Positions 36,669 to 44,634 of a stretch of 64,000 nt of DNA are shown here, one piece after another. Within the stretch, counting starts at the first letter, position 1. Each line of letters starts with the position of its first letter. The notes under the pieces were generated by a model that worked only from the letters and a program-made list of their open reading frames with translations, was not told where the DNA came from and did no database searches. This stretch comes from Nocardia asteroides (GTDB lineage: Bacteria > Actinomycetota > Actinomycetes > Mycobacteriales > Mycobacteriaceae), in contig CP082844.1 in assembly GCA_019930625.1 (NCBI GenBank), positions 186,001-250,000 of the forward strand, in the 5' to 3' direction. The position numbers and the translations under genes were made by a program.

Positions 36669-37595
36669 TTATCGGGCGGGTACGGTGGCGTCGGCCAGCA
36701 CCAGGTCACCGTTGATCGCCATCGCGGCGGTCGAGCCCGCACCCGCCGCGGAGATCACCTGGGCAGCCGGATCGGCGACATTGCCCGCGGCCCAGACTCC
36801 CGCCGCGCTGGTACGCCCGGTCGCGTCGGTGACCACCCAGCCGTTGTCGTCGAACGCGCAGCCCAACGCGACCAGCACGTCGTCGTTGGCGCGGAAGGTC
36901 GGCGCGACGAACATCGCCGTTCTCGGCACCGCCCGTCCATCGGCCAGTTCCACGCCGCGCAGCCGGTCGTCCACGATCAACCGGGCCACCGGGCCTTCGA
37001 GCACCCGCACCCGGCGCGCGTCCAGGTGGGCGCGGTCACCGTCGGACAGGGGCATCGTGTTCGGGAAGAAGATGACGTCCCGCGACCACTGCGGCAGCAG
37101 CAGGGCCAAGTGCACCGCGCGGGCCAGGGCTCCTGGTTCCAGCCCGCCGAGCACACCGATCGGCTGGTCACGGACCTCGTAGCCGTGGCAGTACGGGCAG
37201 TGCAGCACATCGCGACCCCATCGCTCCCGCACTCCCGGCAGGTCCGGCAGTTCGTCGCGCAGCCCGGTGGCGACGAGCACGCGGCGCGCCCGCAGAGTCG
37301 CGCCGCCGCCCAGGCGCAGCATGTACGCCGAGTCCCCGGTCCCCTCCGCGTCGACGACGACGTCATCGATCAGTTCCGCACCGTAGCTCGCGACCTCGGC
37401 GGCTCCGCCGGCCAGCAGGTCCGCCGGTGGCATCCCGTCCCGGGACAGGAACCCGTGCATGTGCTCGGCGGGCGCGTTGCGCGGCGCACCGCCTCTGATC
37501 ACCGCCACCCGTCGCCGCGCCCGGGCCAGGACCAACGCCCCGGACAGTCCCGCCGCGCCGCCACCTACGACCACCACGTCGTATATCTCGCTCAT
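36669..37595 (-). CDS. thioredoxin reductase-like FAD oxidoreductase
   Basis: 308 residues. The FAD motif is VVVGGGAAGLSGALVLARA at the N-terminus. A redox-active CPYCHG is near residue 132, the NAD(P) region has VLGGLEPGALA, and a second flavin segment is GVWAAGNVADPAAQVISAAG. The disulfide CxxC is TrxR-type, but it is found in a stand-alone enzyme without an adjacent thioredoxin. Homologues next to XRE-cupin regulators often oxidise or reduce small disulfide-containing metabolites. It is divergent from such a regulator, with a shared 91-bp control region. The physiological partner is unknown. Confidence 0.85.
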   Translation of the reverse strand: MSEIYDVVVVGGGAAGLSGALVLARARRRVAVIRGGAPRNAPAEHMHGFLSRDGMPPADLLAGGAAEVASYGAELIDDVVVDAEGTGDSAYMLRLGGGATLRARRVLVATGLRDELPDLPGVRERWGRDVLHCPYCHGYEVRDQPIGVLGGLEPGALARAVHLALLLPQWSRDVIFFPNTMPLSDGDRAHLDARRVRVLEGPVARLIVDDRLRGVELADGRAVPRTAMFVAPTFRANDDVLVALGCAFDDNGWVVTDATGRTSAAGVWAAGNVADPAAQVISAAGAGSTAAMAINGDLVLADATVPAR

Positions 37596-37641
37596 TCGCG
37601 ATCACCTCCACCGACACAGTGCCGTCGACCTCGCTTATGCA

Positions 37642-37655
37642 GCAACTAATGTTGC
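37642..37655. promoter_or_regulatory. palindrome between divergent reductase and XRE regulator genes
   Basis: GCAAC (37642-37646), TAAT, GTTGC (37651-37655) is a perfect 5-4-5 palindrome in the 91-bp divergent region. XRE-cupin regulators bind this type of short symmetric site, so it is the best candidate operator for both the regulator (ATG 37687) and the reductase (ATG 37595). Confidence 0.5.
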
Positions 37656-37686
37656 CGAATCTGGGAAAATGCGGTGCACTGGTGAC

Positions 37687-38280
37687 ATGTCCACACCACC
37701 GGCTGTCACCGCGGCCCTGGCCGACATCGGCCCGCGGCTCAAAGCGCTGCGCACCCGCCGCAACGTCACACTCACCGCGCTGGCGGAAAGCACCGGGATC
37801 TCCAAGAGCACGCTCTCACGCCTGGAGTCCGGACAGCGAAAAGCCAGCCTGGAGCTACTGCTGCCGATCGCGATGGCCCACCAGGTGCCGCTGGACGAAC
37901 TGGTGGCCGCGCCCCGGATCGCCGATCCCCGGGTCCACTCGACGGCGCGGAAGATCAACGGGCTCACCATTGTTCCACTCACCCGGCAACCGGGCCCGTT
38001 GCAGGCGTTCAAGATCGTCATTCCGCCTGATCGCGGCGAGCCCGACCCCAAGGTGCACGAGGGTTTCGAGTGGCTCTACGTGCTGTCCGGCCGGCTCCGA
38101 CTGGTGCTCGGCGAGCACGATCTGGTGCTCGGCCCCGGCGAGGCGGCCGAATTCGACACCCGCCAGCCGCATTGGTTCGGCAGCGCGGGCCGAGGCCCGG
38201 TGGAAATCCTCAGCCTTTTCGGGTCCCAGGGCGAACGTATGCATCTTCGCGCCAGGTCGGCGGGCCGGAAACGCGAATAA
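37687..38280 (+). CDS. XRE-family regulator with C-terminal cupin sensor domain
   Basis: 197 residues. The N-terminal helix-turn-helix is LRTRRNVTLTALAESTGISKSTLSRLESGQRKASLELLLP, a standard XRE DNA-binding domain. From residue 90 a cupin barrel follows (HEGFEWLYVLSGRLRLVLGEHDLVLGPGEAAEFDTRQPHWFGS) that would bind a small effector. The divergent reductase gene is the natural target. The ATG at 37687 starts the domain at the usual distance. Effector and sign of control are unknown. Confidence 0.9.
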   Translation: MSTPPAVTAALADIGPRLKALRTRRNVTLTALAESTGISKSTLSRLESGQRKASLELLLPIAMAHQVPLDELVAAPRIADPRVHSTARKINGLTIVPLTRQPGPLQAFKIVIPPDRGEPDPKVHEGFEWLYVLSGRLRLVLGEHDLVLGPGEAAEFDTRQPHWFGSAGRGPVEILSLFGSQGERMHLRARSAGRKRE

Positions 38281-38340
38281 TCCGAAATGTTCGAAATGTC
38301 CCATATTGCCAAAACGCGAAAACTCGGGACTCTGGAGAGC

Positions 38341-39105
38341 GTGAACACTCCGAGCGTCCCTCCTGCGGTGAATCTTCCCGAAAAACCAGGGTTTTCCCGG
38401 TTGCCGAACACGTGCCGTTTGCGGACGCTGGGAGAGGTGAACCCTCCGCTGGACGCCGTGCCGGCCTACGCCCCGGAACCCCGGCTTCCGATCCTGCTCC
38501 CGGATACGCTGCACGACCTACGCGGTGGCGCGATCGAGGAGATCCGGTACCCGGCCGCGGCGGCGCTGATCGTCGCGGGCGTCCCCGGTGCGGGCAAGAG
38601 CACCGCGCTGCGGAAGTTCTTCGGCGCCGATTCGGCCGCCACCGCGCCGTCGCGCAGCTCCACCGGAGTGCTGGTGCTCGACTCGATGCAGGCCCGCAAT
38701 CGCTGGCGGCCCAGGTTGTGGTGGCTGCCCTACCTGCTGTGGCGGCCGCTGGTGCATGCGGCGCATTTTCTGGCGATCCGCACCGCCTTGCGTTCTGCCA
38801 CCGGTCCGGTCGTCATCCACGATTGCGCCACGTTCCACTGGGCCCGCGCCCTCATCGCGCGCTGGGCGGCGGATCGTGAACTGCACCTGCTCATGCTCGA
38901 CGTGCCCGCGGCGGTCGCGCGCGCGGGCCAGCACAGCCGTGGCAGGCGGATCAACCACATGAGCTTCCGGCTGCACGTGCGGCGCTGGCGGCAACTGATG
39001 CGAGCGGTGGCGACCGAGCAGCGGTCGCCGGCCGGCGCGTCGAGGTCGGTCGTCATCGTCGACCGGGCGGCCGTGGACCGGTTGCGGTGCGTGAGTTTCG
39101 ACTGA
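38341..39105 (+). CDS. P-loop ATP-binding protein (zeta-toxin/AAA-like small kinase fold)
   Basis: 254 residues from GTG 38341. Other starts are ATG 38287 (no ribosome site) and GTG 38437. The Walker A motif GVPGAGKST sits about 80 residues in, followed by VLVLDSMQARNRW, where a substrate aspartate could lie, and PVVIHDCATFHWARALIARWA as the Walker B-like strand. A basic C-terminal region (GRRINHMSFRLHVRRWRQLMRA) follows. The fold resembles small-molecule or nucleotide kinases. Function and partner are not identifiable. It is 60 bases downstream of the regulator gene in the same direction. Confidence 0.7.
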   Translation: MNTPSVPPAVNLPEKPGFSRLPNTCRLRTLGEVNPPLDAVPAYAPEPRLPILLPDTLHDLRGGAIEEIRYPAAAALIVAGVPGAGKSTALRKFFGADSAATAPSRSSTGVLVLDSMQARNRWRPRLWWLPYLLWRPLVHAAHFLAIRTALRSATGPVVIHDCATFHWARALIARWAADRELHLLMLDVPAAVARAGQHSRGRRINHMSFRLHVRRWRQLMRAVATEQRSPAGASRSVVIVDRAAVDRLRCVSFD

Positions 39106-39126
39106 TTCGCGCTGCCGCCGGGGTGG

Positions 39127-40077
39127 TCAGGGCACCAGGACGGTCAACGCGCCGGGGACCGCCCGAATGGTGATCGGCAAGGTGCCCGCCGGTTCACCGT
39201 CGGCGGTGGCGGGCGCGCCCGCGGCGGTGAGCGTGACGGCCGCGGCGCGGAACTGCTTGACCTCCGGGTGGTCGCGGCGCTTACCCGCCGACAGCGCGGG
39301 CAGCAGGCGCAACATCTCCACGCGCGACAACGCGCCGACCACGGTCAGGTCGAGCAGTCCGTCGTCCATGATCGCGTCCGGGCAGATCAGCATGCCGCCG
39401 CCATAGGTGCGGGTGTTACCGACCGCGACCATGACCGCCTCGGTCTCCAGCAGGGCGCCCTCCCCCGGGTTGGTCAACCCGTCGGTCACCGCGCCCTCCA
39501 ACTCGACCCGATAGGGCACGGTGAAGCGCCCGGAGATCTCGGCCAGCGCGGCGACGGTGTAGCGCAGTCTCCCTTTCGGCCAGCGCATCTCGTTGGCGCG
39601 CAGGGTGACTCGCGCATCGAATCCGGTGCCGATCACCGTGGCGAACCACATCGGCTGCCCCGGCGCATCGATCCGGCCGAGATCGATCGTCCTGGTCCGG
39701 CCGCGCAACACCAGAGCGGCGGCGGCGAGCGGATCGTCGGTCGGCACCCCGAGTTCCCTGGCCAGGTCGTTGCCGGTGCCCGCGGGAATCATGCCGAGCG
39801 CGACCCCGGTCTCCGCGACGGCCGGAAGGGTCACATTGATCAGGCCGTCGCCGCCGACGCAGACCACAGCGTCCGGCGGCGCGCCGCCCACGCCCGCGAT
39901 GGAATCCCGCACCTGCCGGACCGTTTCGGCGACGGAAGGGGCGCACACCTCGGTGACCTCGGCCCCGCCCGCGCGGAAACGGGCGATCGCGGCGCTCGCC
40001 GCGTCGCCGCCTCTACCGTGCCCGGACCGCGGGTTGGTCACCACGGTGATTCTGCGCACCGGCGAATACTCGGTCAT
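39127..40077 (-). CDS. diacylglycerol kinase family lipid kinase (Rv2252-like)
   Basis: 316 residues of the DagK/YegS catalytic family. It opens ITVVTNPRSGHGRGGDA (nucleotide-binding loop), with VVCVGGDGLINVTLP and IPAGTGNDLARELG as the two GGDG/GTGN motifs. Conserved C-terminal LICPDAIMDDGLLDL follows. It phosphorylates diacylglycerol or a related lipid alcohol. Its ATG overlaps the stop of the AGPS-like gene (ATGA), so they are co-translated. M. tuberculosis Rv2252, in the same arrangement, is linked to phosphatidylinositol mannoside synthesis. The gene therefore probably feeds phosphatidic acid into envelope lipids. Confidence 0.92.
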   Translation of the reverse strand: MTEYSPVRRITVVTNPRSGHGRGGDAASAAIARFRAGGAEVTEVCAPSVAETVRQVRDSIAGVGGAPPDAVVCVGGDGLINVTLPAVAETGVALGMIPAGTGNDLARELGVPTDDPLAAAALVLRGRTRTIDLGRIDAPGQPMWFATVIGTGFDARVTLRANEMRWPKGRLRYTVAALAEISGRFTVPYRVELEGAVTDGLTNPGEGALLETEAVMVAVGNTRTYGGGMLICPDAIMDDGLLDLTVVGALSRVEMLRLLPALSAGKRRDHPEVKQFRAAAVTLTAAGAPATADGEPAGTLPITIRAVPGALTVLVP

Positions 40078-41651
40078 GGCAGCAGCTTTCCGGGGTTCAG
40101 GATGCCGGCCGGGTCGAGTTCTGCCTTCACCGCGCGCAGGACGCGCACGCCGAGGTCGCCCACCTCGTCCGGCACCCAGGGACGGTGATCGGTTCCCACC
40201 GCGTGGTGATGGGTGATGGTGCTGCCCGCCGCGACGATCGCGTCGCCCGCCGCGCGCTTGGCGGCCTGCCACTGGGCCAGCGGGTCGTCCAACTGCTTGG
40301 CGACGACCGTGAAATACAGCGACGCGCCAGTCGGGTAGGTATGCGAGATGTGGCACATGACCAGGGGCGGCGTCCCCTGCCCGCCGAGCGAATCGGTCAG
40401 CGCCGCGGTCACCTCGGCCTTCAGCGCACTCAGGTTCGACCAGGTGGTGGCCGTTTCCAGCGTTTCGCAGAGCACGCCGACATCCAGGAGCGCGTCACGC
40501 AGGTACGGCGCGGCGAAACGGCCGTGCTCCCATTCCCGCGCCGGTGTCTCGCCCAGGGCCGTGCCGCCCGCCGCGGCCAGCAGCGCACTCGCTTCGGCAC
40601 TGCGGGCGGCGACGTGCGCCGCGCTGCCCTCGAAGGTGGTGACGGCCAGGCACCCGGTTACCGGGTTGCCGCCGATATCGCCGGAGCGGGCGAGGTTGAT
40701 CCCGGTCTCCGCCTCGTCGGAGAGCCGGAGCACGGTCGGCGCCGCGCCCGCCTGCACCACCGAACGCAATGCGGCGGCGCCGGTCCGGAAGTCGGGAAAC
40801 GACCACGCCTGGTAAGCGACGGTGTCCGGAACCGGGTGCACTCGCAGGGTGACCTCGGTGATCACACCGAGCGTCCCCTCCGAGCCGACGAACAACTCGC
40901 GCAGATCCGGCCCGGCGGCGGAGGCGGGTGCGCGACCGAGTTCGAGCGTGCCGGTGGGCGTGGCGATCTTCAGCCGCTGCACCATGTCGTCGAAGCGGCC
41001 GTAACCCGCCGACGCCTGGCCGGACGAGCGCGTCGCCGCGAAGCCGCCGATCGTGGCGAACTCGAAACTCTGCGGGAAGTGACCGAGCGAGAGCCCGTGC
41101 GCACCGAGCAGTTCCTCCGCCCGCGGACCGGTCAGGCCCGCGCCCAGCGTGGCGGTGCCACTGATCGGATCGATCTCGGTGACGCCGTCGAGCCTGCGCA
41201 GGTCCAGCGCGATCACGGCGCCGAAGCGACCGCGCACGGGGTCGACCCCGCCGACCACGCTGGTGCCGCCGCCGAAGGGCACCACCGCGACGGCGTGCGT
41301 CGCGCAGTAGGCGAGCACGGCGAGGACCTGCTCGTGATCGGCGGGGAAGACGACGGCATCCGGCGCGTCCTGCGGGCCCTCGGCCCGCCTGCGCAGCAGA
41401 TCGGGTGTGCTCTTTCCCCCGGCGTGCCGCAGCCGATCGCGGTGGTCGGCCGACACGTTCGCGGAGCCGACCACCTCGATCAACCCGGCTCGCAGCGCGG
41501 GCGTCAACGCCGATTCGCGCAGTGGCACGTCGCCCTCATCGCGGCGCGCCACCGGGTTGCCCGACACCCCGAACACCTGCGACAGCAGACCACGGATCCG
41601 CTCCGAAAGGGGCTGGTGTCCAGCCGGGACACCCCAAGCATCCCAGACCAT
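40074..41651 (-). CDS. FAD-binding oxidase, alkyl-dihydroxyacetonephosphate synthase-like (Rv2251-like)
   Basis: 525 residues from ATG 41651, which gives the family-typical opening MVWDAWGVP; ATG 41726 would add 25 residues but sits on the promoter palindrome. The PCMH-type FAD-binding domain has VVPFGGGTSVVGGVD and TIGGFAATRSSGQASAGYG, and the C-terminal substrate domain ends LDPAGILNPGKLLP. The YTMVDxHHH-like region appears as STITHHHAVG. AGPS enzymes make the ether bond of alkyl-DHAP, and bacterial relatives may instead oxidise glycerol-phosphate-linked substrates. It is coupled to DAG kinase, next to glpD. Confidence 0.85.
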   Translation of the reverse strand: MVWDAWGVPAGHQPLSERIRGLLSQVFGVSGNPVARRDEGDVPLRESALTPALRAGLIEVVGSANVSADHRDRLRHAGGKSTPDLLRRRAEGPQDAPDAVVFPADHEQVLAVLAYCATHAVAVVPFGGGTSVVGGVDPVRGRFGAVIALDLRRLDGVTEIDPISGTATLGAGLTGPRAEELLGAHGLSLGHFPQSFEFATIGGFAATRSSGQASAGYGRFDDMVQRLKIATPTGTLELGRAPASAAGPDLRELFVGSEGTLGVITEVTLRVHPVPDTVAYQAWSFPDFRTGAAALRSVVQAGAAPTVLRLSDEAETGINLARSGDIGGNPVTGCLAVTTFEGSAAHVAARSAEASALLAAAGGTALGETPAREWEHGRFAAPYLRDALLDVGVLCETLETATTWSNLSALKAEVTAALTDSLGGQGTPPLVMCHISHTYPTGASLYFTVVAKQLDDPLAQWQAAKRAAGDAIVAAGSTITHHHAVGTDHRPWVPDEVGDLGVRVLRAVKAELDPAGILNPGKLLP

Positions 41652-41727
41652 ACTCGGCGACCCGCCCGAGCCGGCCTTTGCCGCGAGAGCCGGATCACCG
41701 CCGGTGTGCTGCTGCGTTCTCACCATA

Positions 41728-41762
41728 CGTTACAGTTTGACATAGACTGTCAAGCAGTAACG
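41728..41762. promoter_or_regulatory. 35-bp nested palindromic operator over divergent promoters
   Basis: Two inverted repeats share one centre: outer CGTTAC (41728-41733) with GTAACG (41757-41762) and inner TTGACA (41737-41742) with TGTCAA (41748-41753), separated by equal 3-base spacers. TTGACA is present on both strands, giving overlapping -35 boxes for the flavoprotein gene leftwards and the TetR gene rightwards. This is the expected form of a TetR autoregulatory operator that controls both sides of the glycerolipid locus. Confidence 0.7.
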
Positions 41763-41826
41763 AAAATTCGGCTCGTTCTTCCAGGTCGGCGACCCGTCGA
41801 CCGCTCGACCCACCGGTGGTGAACCG

Positions 41827-42465
41827 TTGACCGCTCCCGACATCTCCGCCGAGAACCCGCTCTCGGCGACCGACCTGGCGATCCTCGACGCGGCCCGTGC
41901 CTGCGTCCAGGAATTCGGCGTGCGCCGCACCACGCTCACCGAGGTGGCACGGCGTGCGGGCGTCAGCAGGCCGACCGTCTACCGCCGCTGGCCGGATACC
42001 GGCGCGCTGGTGGCCGAGCTGCTGGTCCGCGAGCTGCGCGGCATCGTGGCGGCGGCCATGCCGTCCGCGGGCAGCGCGCGCACCAGGCTGGTCGAGGGCA
42101 TGGTCACGGGCGCGGCGACCGTTCGGGCGAATCCTTTGTTCGGCAAGATTTTTCGCACCGACACCGATCTGATGCTCACCTACGTCTTCGGCAGGCTCGG
42201 GCGCAACCAGCGCGCTCTGATCGAGCTGTTCGCGGCCGGTATACGGGAAGGCCAGCAGGACGGCTCCATACGCGGCGGCGACCCGGAGCGGATGGCCACG
42301 ATGCTGCTGCTGATCGCGCAGTCCGCGGTGCAGTCGGCGGGCACCGTCGCGCCGCTGCTGGCGGGCGAGCACCTCGACACCGAACTCCGTCACGCCATCG
42401 ACGGGTACCTCGACGACCACACCCGCGAAGCGGCCGCGGACTCCGATCGAAGGAACCCGCGATGA
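41827..42465 (+). CDS. TetR-family transcriptional regulator (Rv2250c-like)
   Basis: 212 residues from TTG 41827, the only suitable in-frame start. The N-terminal helix-turn-helix is EFGVRRTTLTEVARRAGVSRPTVYRRWPD. The C-terminal ligand domain is mostly helical with AGIREGQQDGSI and LLLIAQSAVQSAG. It is divergent from the AGPS-like gene across the 35-bp palindrome and is linked to glpD by a 16-codon micro-ORF. It therefore probably represses both transcripts and responds to a glycerolipid intermediate. Confidence 0.87.
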   Translation: MTAPDISAENPLSATDLAILDAARACVQEFGVRRTTLTEVARRAGVSRPTVYRRWPDTGALVAELLVRELRGIVAAAMPSAGSARTRLVEGMVTGAATVRANPLFGKIFRTDTDLMLTYVFGRLGRNQRALIELFAAGIREGQQDGSIRGGDPERMATMLLLIAQSAVQSAGTVAPLLAGEHLDTELRHAIDGYLDDHTREAAADSDRRNPR

Positions 42466-42512
42466 CCACGGGCTCGTACGCCTCCCGCCCGACTCGAAAG
42501 GCACAGCGATGA
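42462..42512 (+). CDS. micro-ORF of 16 codons filling the tetR-glpD gap
   Basis: ATG overlaps the tetR stop (ATGA) and TGA overlaps the glpD start (ATGA). The peptide would be MTTGSYASRPTRKAQR. GAAAGG for glpD lies at its end. The gap between the two real genes is filled exactly, with both overlaps in the coupling form. No similarity is recognised and translation is unproven. Confidence 0.45.
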   Translation: MTTGSYASRPTRKAQR

Positions 42513-44050
42513 CCGAGAACTCGATGCCCGCGGGCGACTCCGCGTTGAACGCGGCGCGCCGCGCCGCGGATCTGTCCCGGCTCGGCGACGGCGCCGAGAT
42601 CGATGTCCTGGTGATCGGCGGCGGCGTCACCGGCGCGGGCGCGGCGCTGGACGCCGCCGCCCGTGGACTGCGCACCGTGCTGGTGGAACGCCACGATCTG
42701 GCCTTCGGCACCAGCCGCTGGAGTTCCAAGCTGGTGCACGGCGGCCTGCGCTATCTGGCCGGCGGACGGATCGGCATCGCGCATGAGAGCGCGGTGGAAC
42801 GCGGCATTCTGATGCGCACCACCGCGCCGCATCTGGTGCGCCCGCTGCCCCAGCTGGTGCCGCTGCTGCCCGGAATAGGCACAACCCAAGCGGCGCTCGT
42901 GCGCGCCGGTTTCCTGGCCGGTGACCTGCTGCGGCGCGGCGCCGGCACACCGGCGGCGATCCTGCCCCGGTCCCGGCACGTCGCCGCCGCGGAAGCCGTG
43001 CGCCTCGCACCGACCGTGCGGCGCGCGGACCTGCGCGGCGGCCTGCAGGCATGGGACGGACAGCTGGTCGACGACGCGCGCCTGGTCGTCGCGCTGGCGC
43101 GCACCGCGGCGGCCCACGGTGCTCGGGTGCTGACCCGCGTCGAAGCACTCGAGGCGAGCGGGAATTCGGCGATCCTGCGCGACACGCGCACCGGCGAAAC
43201 ACTCACGGTGCGGCCGCGCACCGTGGTGAACGCCACCGGCGTCTGGGCCGACCAGCTGGATCCGAGTATCCAGCTGCGCCCGAGCCGCGGCACCCACCTG
43301 GTGTTCTCCGCGGCGTCCTTCGGCGGCCTCACCGCCGCACTGACCGTGCCGGTGCCCGGCAGCATCGGTCGCTTCGTCTTCGCCTTCCCCGCCGCACACG
43401 GCCGGGTGTACCTGGGATTGACCGACGAAGACGCGCCGGGCCCGGTTCCCGACGAGCCGAAGCCCACCGACGGCGAGATCGACTTCCTGCTCGACACCCT
43501 CAACCCGGCTCTGCGTGAGCCGTTGACCCGCGACGATGTCCGTGGCTCCTACGCCGGACTGCGCCCGCTGCTGCAGACCGCCGACGACAGCACGGCCGAC
43601 ATCTCCCGCAAGCACGCGGTGCTGCGTTCACCGAACGGGATCATCACGATCGTAGGAGGCAAGCTCACCACCTACCGGCGGATGGCCGAGGACGTGATCG
43701 ACGCCGCGGTCGCGCAGGGCGGTCTCGGGGCGGGACCGTGCCGGACCCGGCGGCTCCCCTTGGTGGGTGCGGTCTCCGGCGCGGCGCGCGACCGCATCGA
43801 CGCCCCGCCCGTGCTGATCGAGCGTTACGGCAGCGAAGCGGCGACGGTGCTGGCCGCGGCGCGCCGCGATCCGGCGCTCGCCGAACCGGTGGCGCCCGGA
43901 ATCGACGTGTCGCGGGCGGAATTCGTGTTCGCGGTGTCCCACGAGTGCGCGCTCGACGCCGATGATCTACTGGACCGGCGCACGCGCATCGGCCTGGTCG
44001 CCGAAGACCGGGCCGCCGCGTCTGCGGCCGCCGAACTGGCCCTCACCTAG
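42509..44050 (+). CDS. glpD: aerobic glycerol-3-phosphate dehydrogenase
   Basis: FAD-dependent membrane-associated dehydrogenase of 513 residues that oxidises glycerol-3-phosphate to DHAP and passes electrons to quinones. The FAD motif is VLVIGGGVTGAGAALDAAARGL near residue 33, followed by SSKLVHGGLRYLAGGRI. The NATGVWAD segment and the C-terminal SHECALDADDLLDRRTRIGL complete the family. ATG 42509 overlaps the micro-ORF stop, with GAAAGG upstream. The DHAP product is the substrate of AGPS-type enzymes, which fits the divergent AGPS-like gene. The 3' end overlaps the convergent acetyltransferase gene by 8 bases. Confidence 0.95.
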   Translation: MTENSMPAGDSALNAARRAADLSRLGDGAEIDVLVIGGGVTGAGAALDAAARGLRTVLVERHDLAFGTSRWSSKLVHGGLRYLAGGRIGIAHESAVERGILMRTTAPHLVRPLPQLVPLLPGIGTTQAALVRAGFLAGDLLRRGAGTPAAILPRSRHVAAAEAVRLAPTVRRADLRGGLQAWDGQLVDDARLVVALARTAAAHGARVLTRVEALEASGNSAILRDTRTGETLTVRPRTVVNATGVWADQLDPSIQLRPSRGTHLVFSAASFGGLTAALTVPVPGSIGRFVFAFPAAHGRVYLGLTDEDAPGPVPDEPKPTDGEIDFLLDTLNPALREPLTRDDVRGSYAGLRPLLQTADDSTADISRKHAVLRSPNGIITIVGGKLTTYRRMAEDVIDAAVAQGGLGAGPCRTRRLPLVGAVSGAARDRIDAPPVLIERYGSEAATVLAAARRDPALAEPVAPGIDVSRAEFVFAVSHECALDADDLLDRRTRIGLVAEDRAAASAAAELALT

Positions 44051-44591
44051 CGGCGCACCGCCTTTCGCGGCTGGAGTCCATCGACCATTCGGACAGCTCG
44101 GCGCGCATGCACGCGCGCGGCCAGCGGTCGAGGCCGTGCGCGTGTTCGGCCGCACGCAACGCGGTCAGTCCCGGCGTCTGCTCCTCCGCCGACAGGTACC
44201 GGAAGCCGAGCCGCTCGTAGTACGGACCGTTCCAGGCGACCTCGGTGAAGGTGGTCAATGTCATCGCGGGCAACCCCGCGGCAGCGGCCCAGCGCGCGCC
44301 TCGGTCGAGCAAGCGCTTGCCGATCCGGCGTCCGGCGTAGTCGGGGTGCACGGAGACCTGCTCGATATGGGCGTTCCCGTCGACGATCCCCACGATCAGG
44401 TAGCCGATCGGCACGTCGTCGTCAATCCATACCCAGGCGCGCCCGGCCTGCTGGAACTCTCGCAGAGTGGCCACCGAAGGAGGTTCGTCGTCGGCCACCG
44501 CCGTCATCCCGATCTCCGCGAACGGCTTGCCCGCCGCGCGTTCGATATCTTGGAGCGCGGGTAGGTCGTGCGTCGTCGCGAGGCGGATCAC
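44043..44591 (-). CDS. GNAT-family N-acetyltransferase
   Basis: 182 residues. The acetyl-CoA-binding motif A is HIEQVSVHPDYAGRRIGKRLLDRG, preceded by GYLIVGIVDGNAHIE and followed by YYERLGFRYL (motif B). The C-terminal 25 residues are Arg-rich and overlap the 3' end of glpD. The acceptor (amine, aminoglycoside, protein or small metabolite) cannot be deduced. No operon partner is present. Confidence 0.88.
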   Translation of the reverse strand: MIRLATTHDLPALQDIERAAGKPFAEIGMTAVADDEPPSVATLREFQQAGRAWVWIDDDVPIGYLIVGIVDGNAHIEQVSVHPDYAGRRIGKRLLDRGARWAAAAGLPAMTLTTFTEVAWNGPYYERLGFRYLSAEEQTPGLTALRAAEHAHGLDRWPRACMRAELSEWSMDSSRERRCAAR

Positions 44592-44634
44592 CCGCCCATT
44601 GTGAATCGGCGTGGGTGGCGTGAGCCAGTGAATA

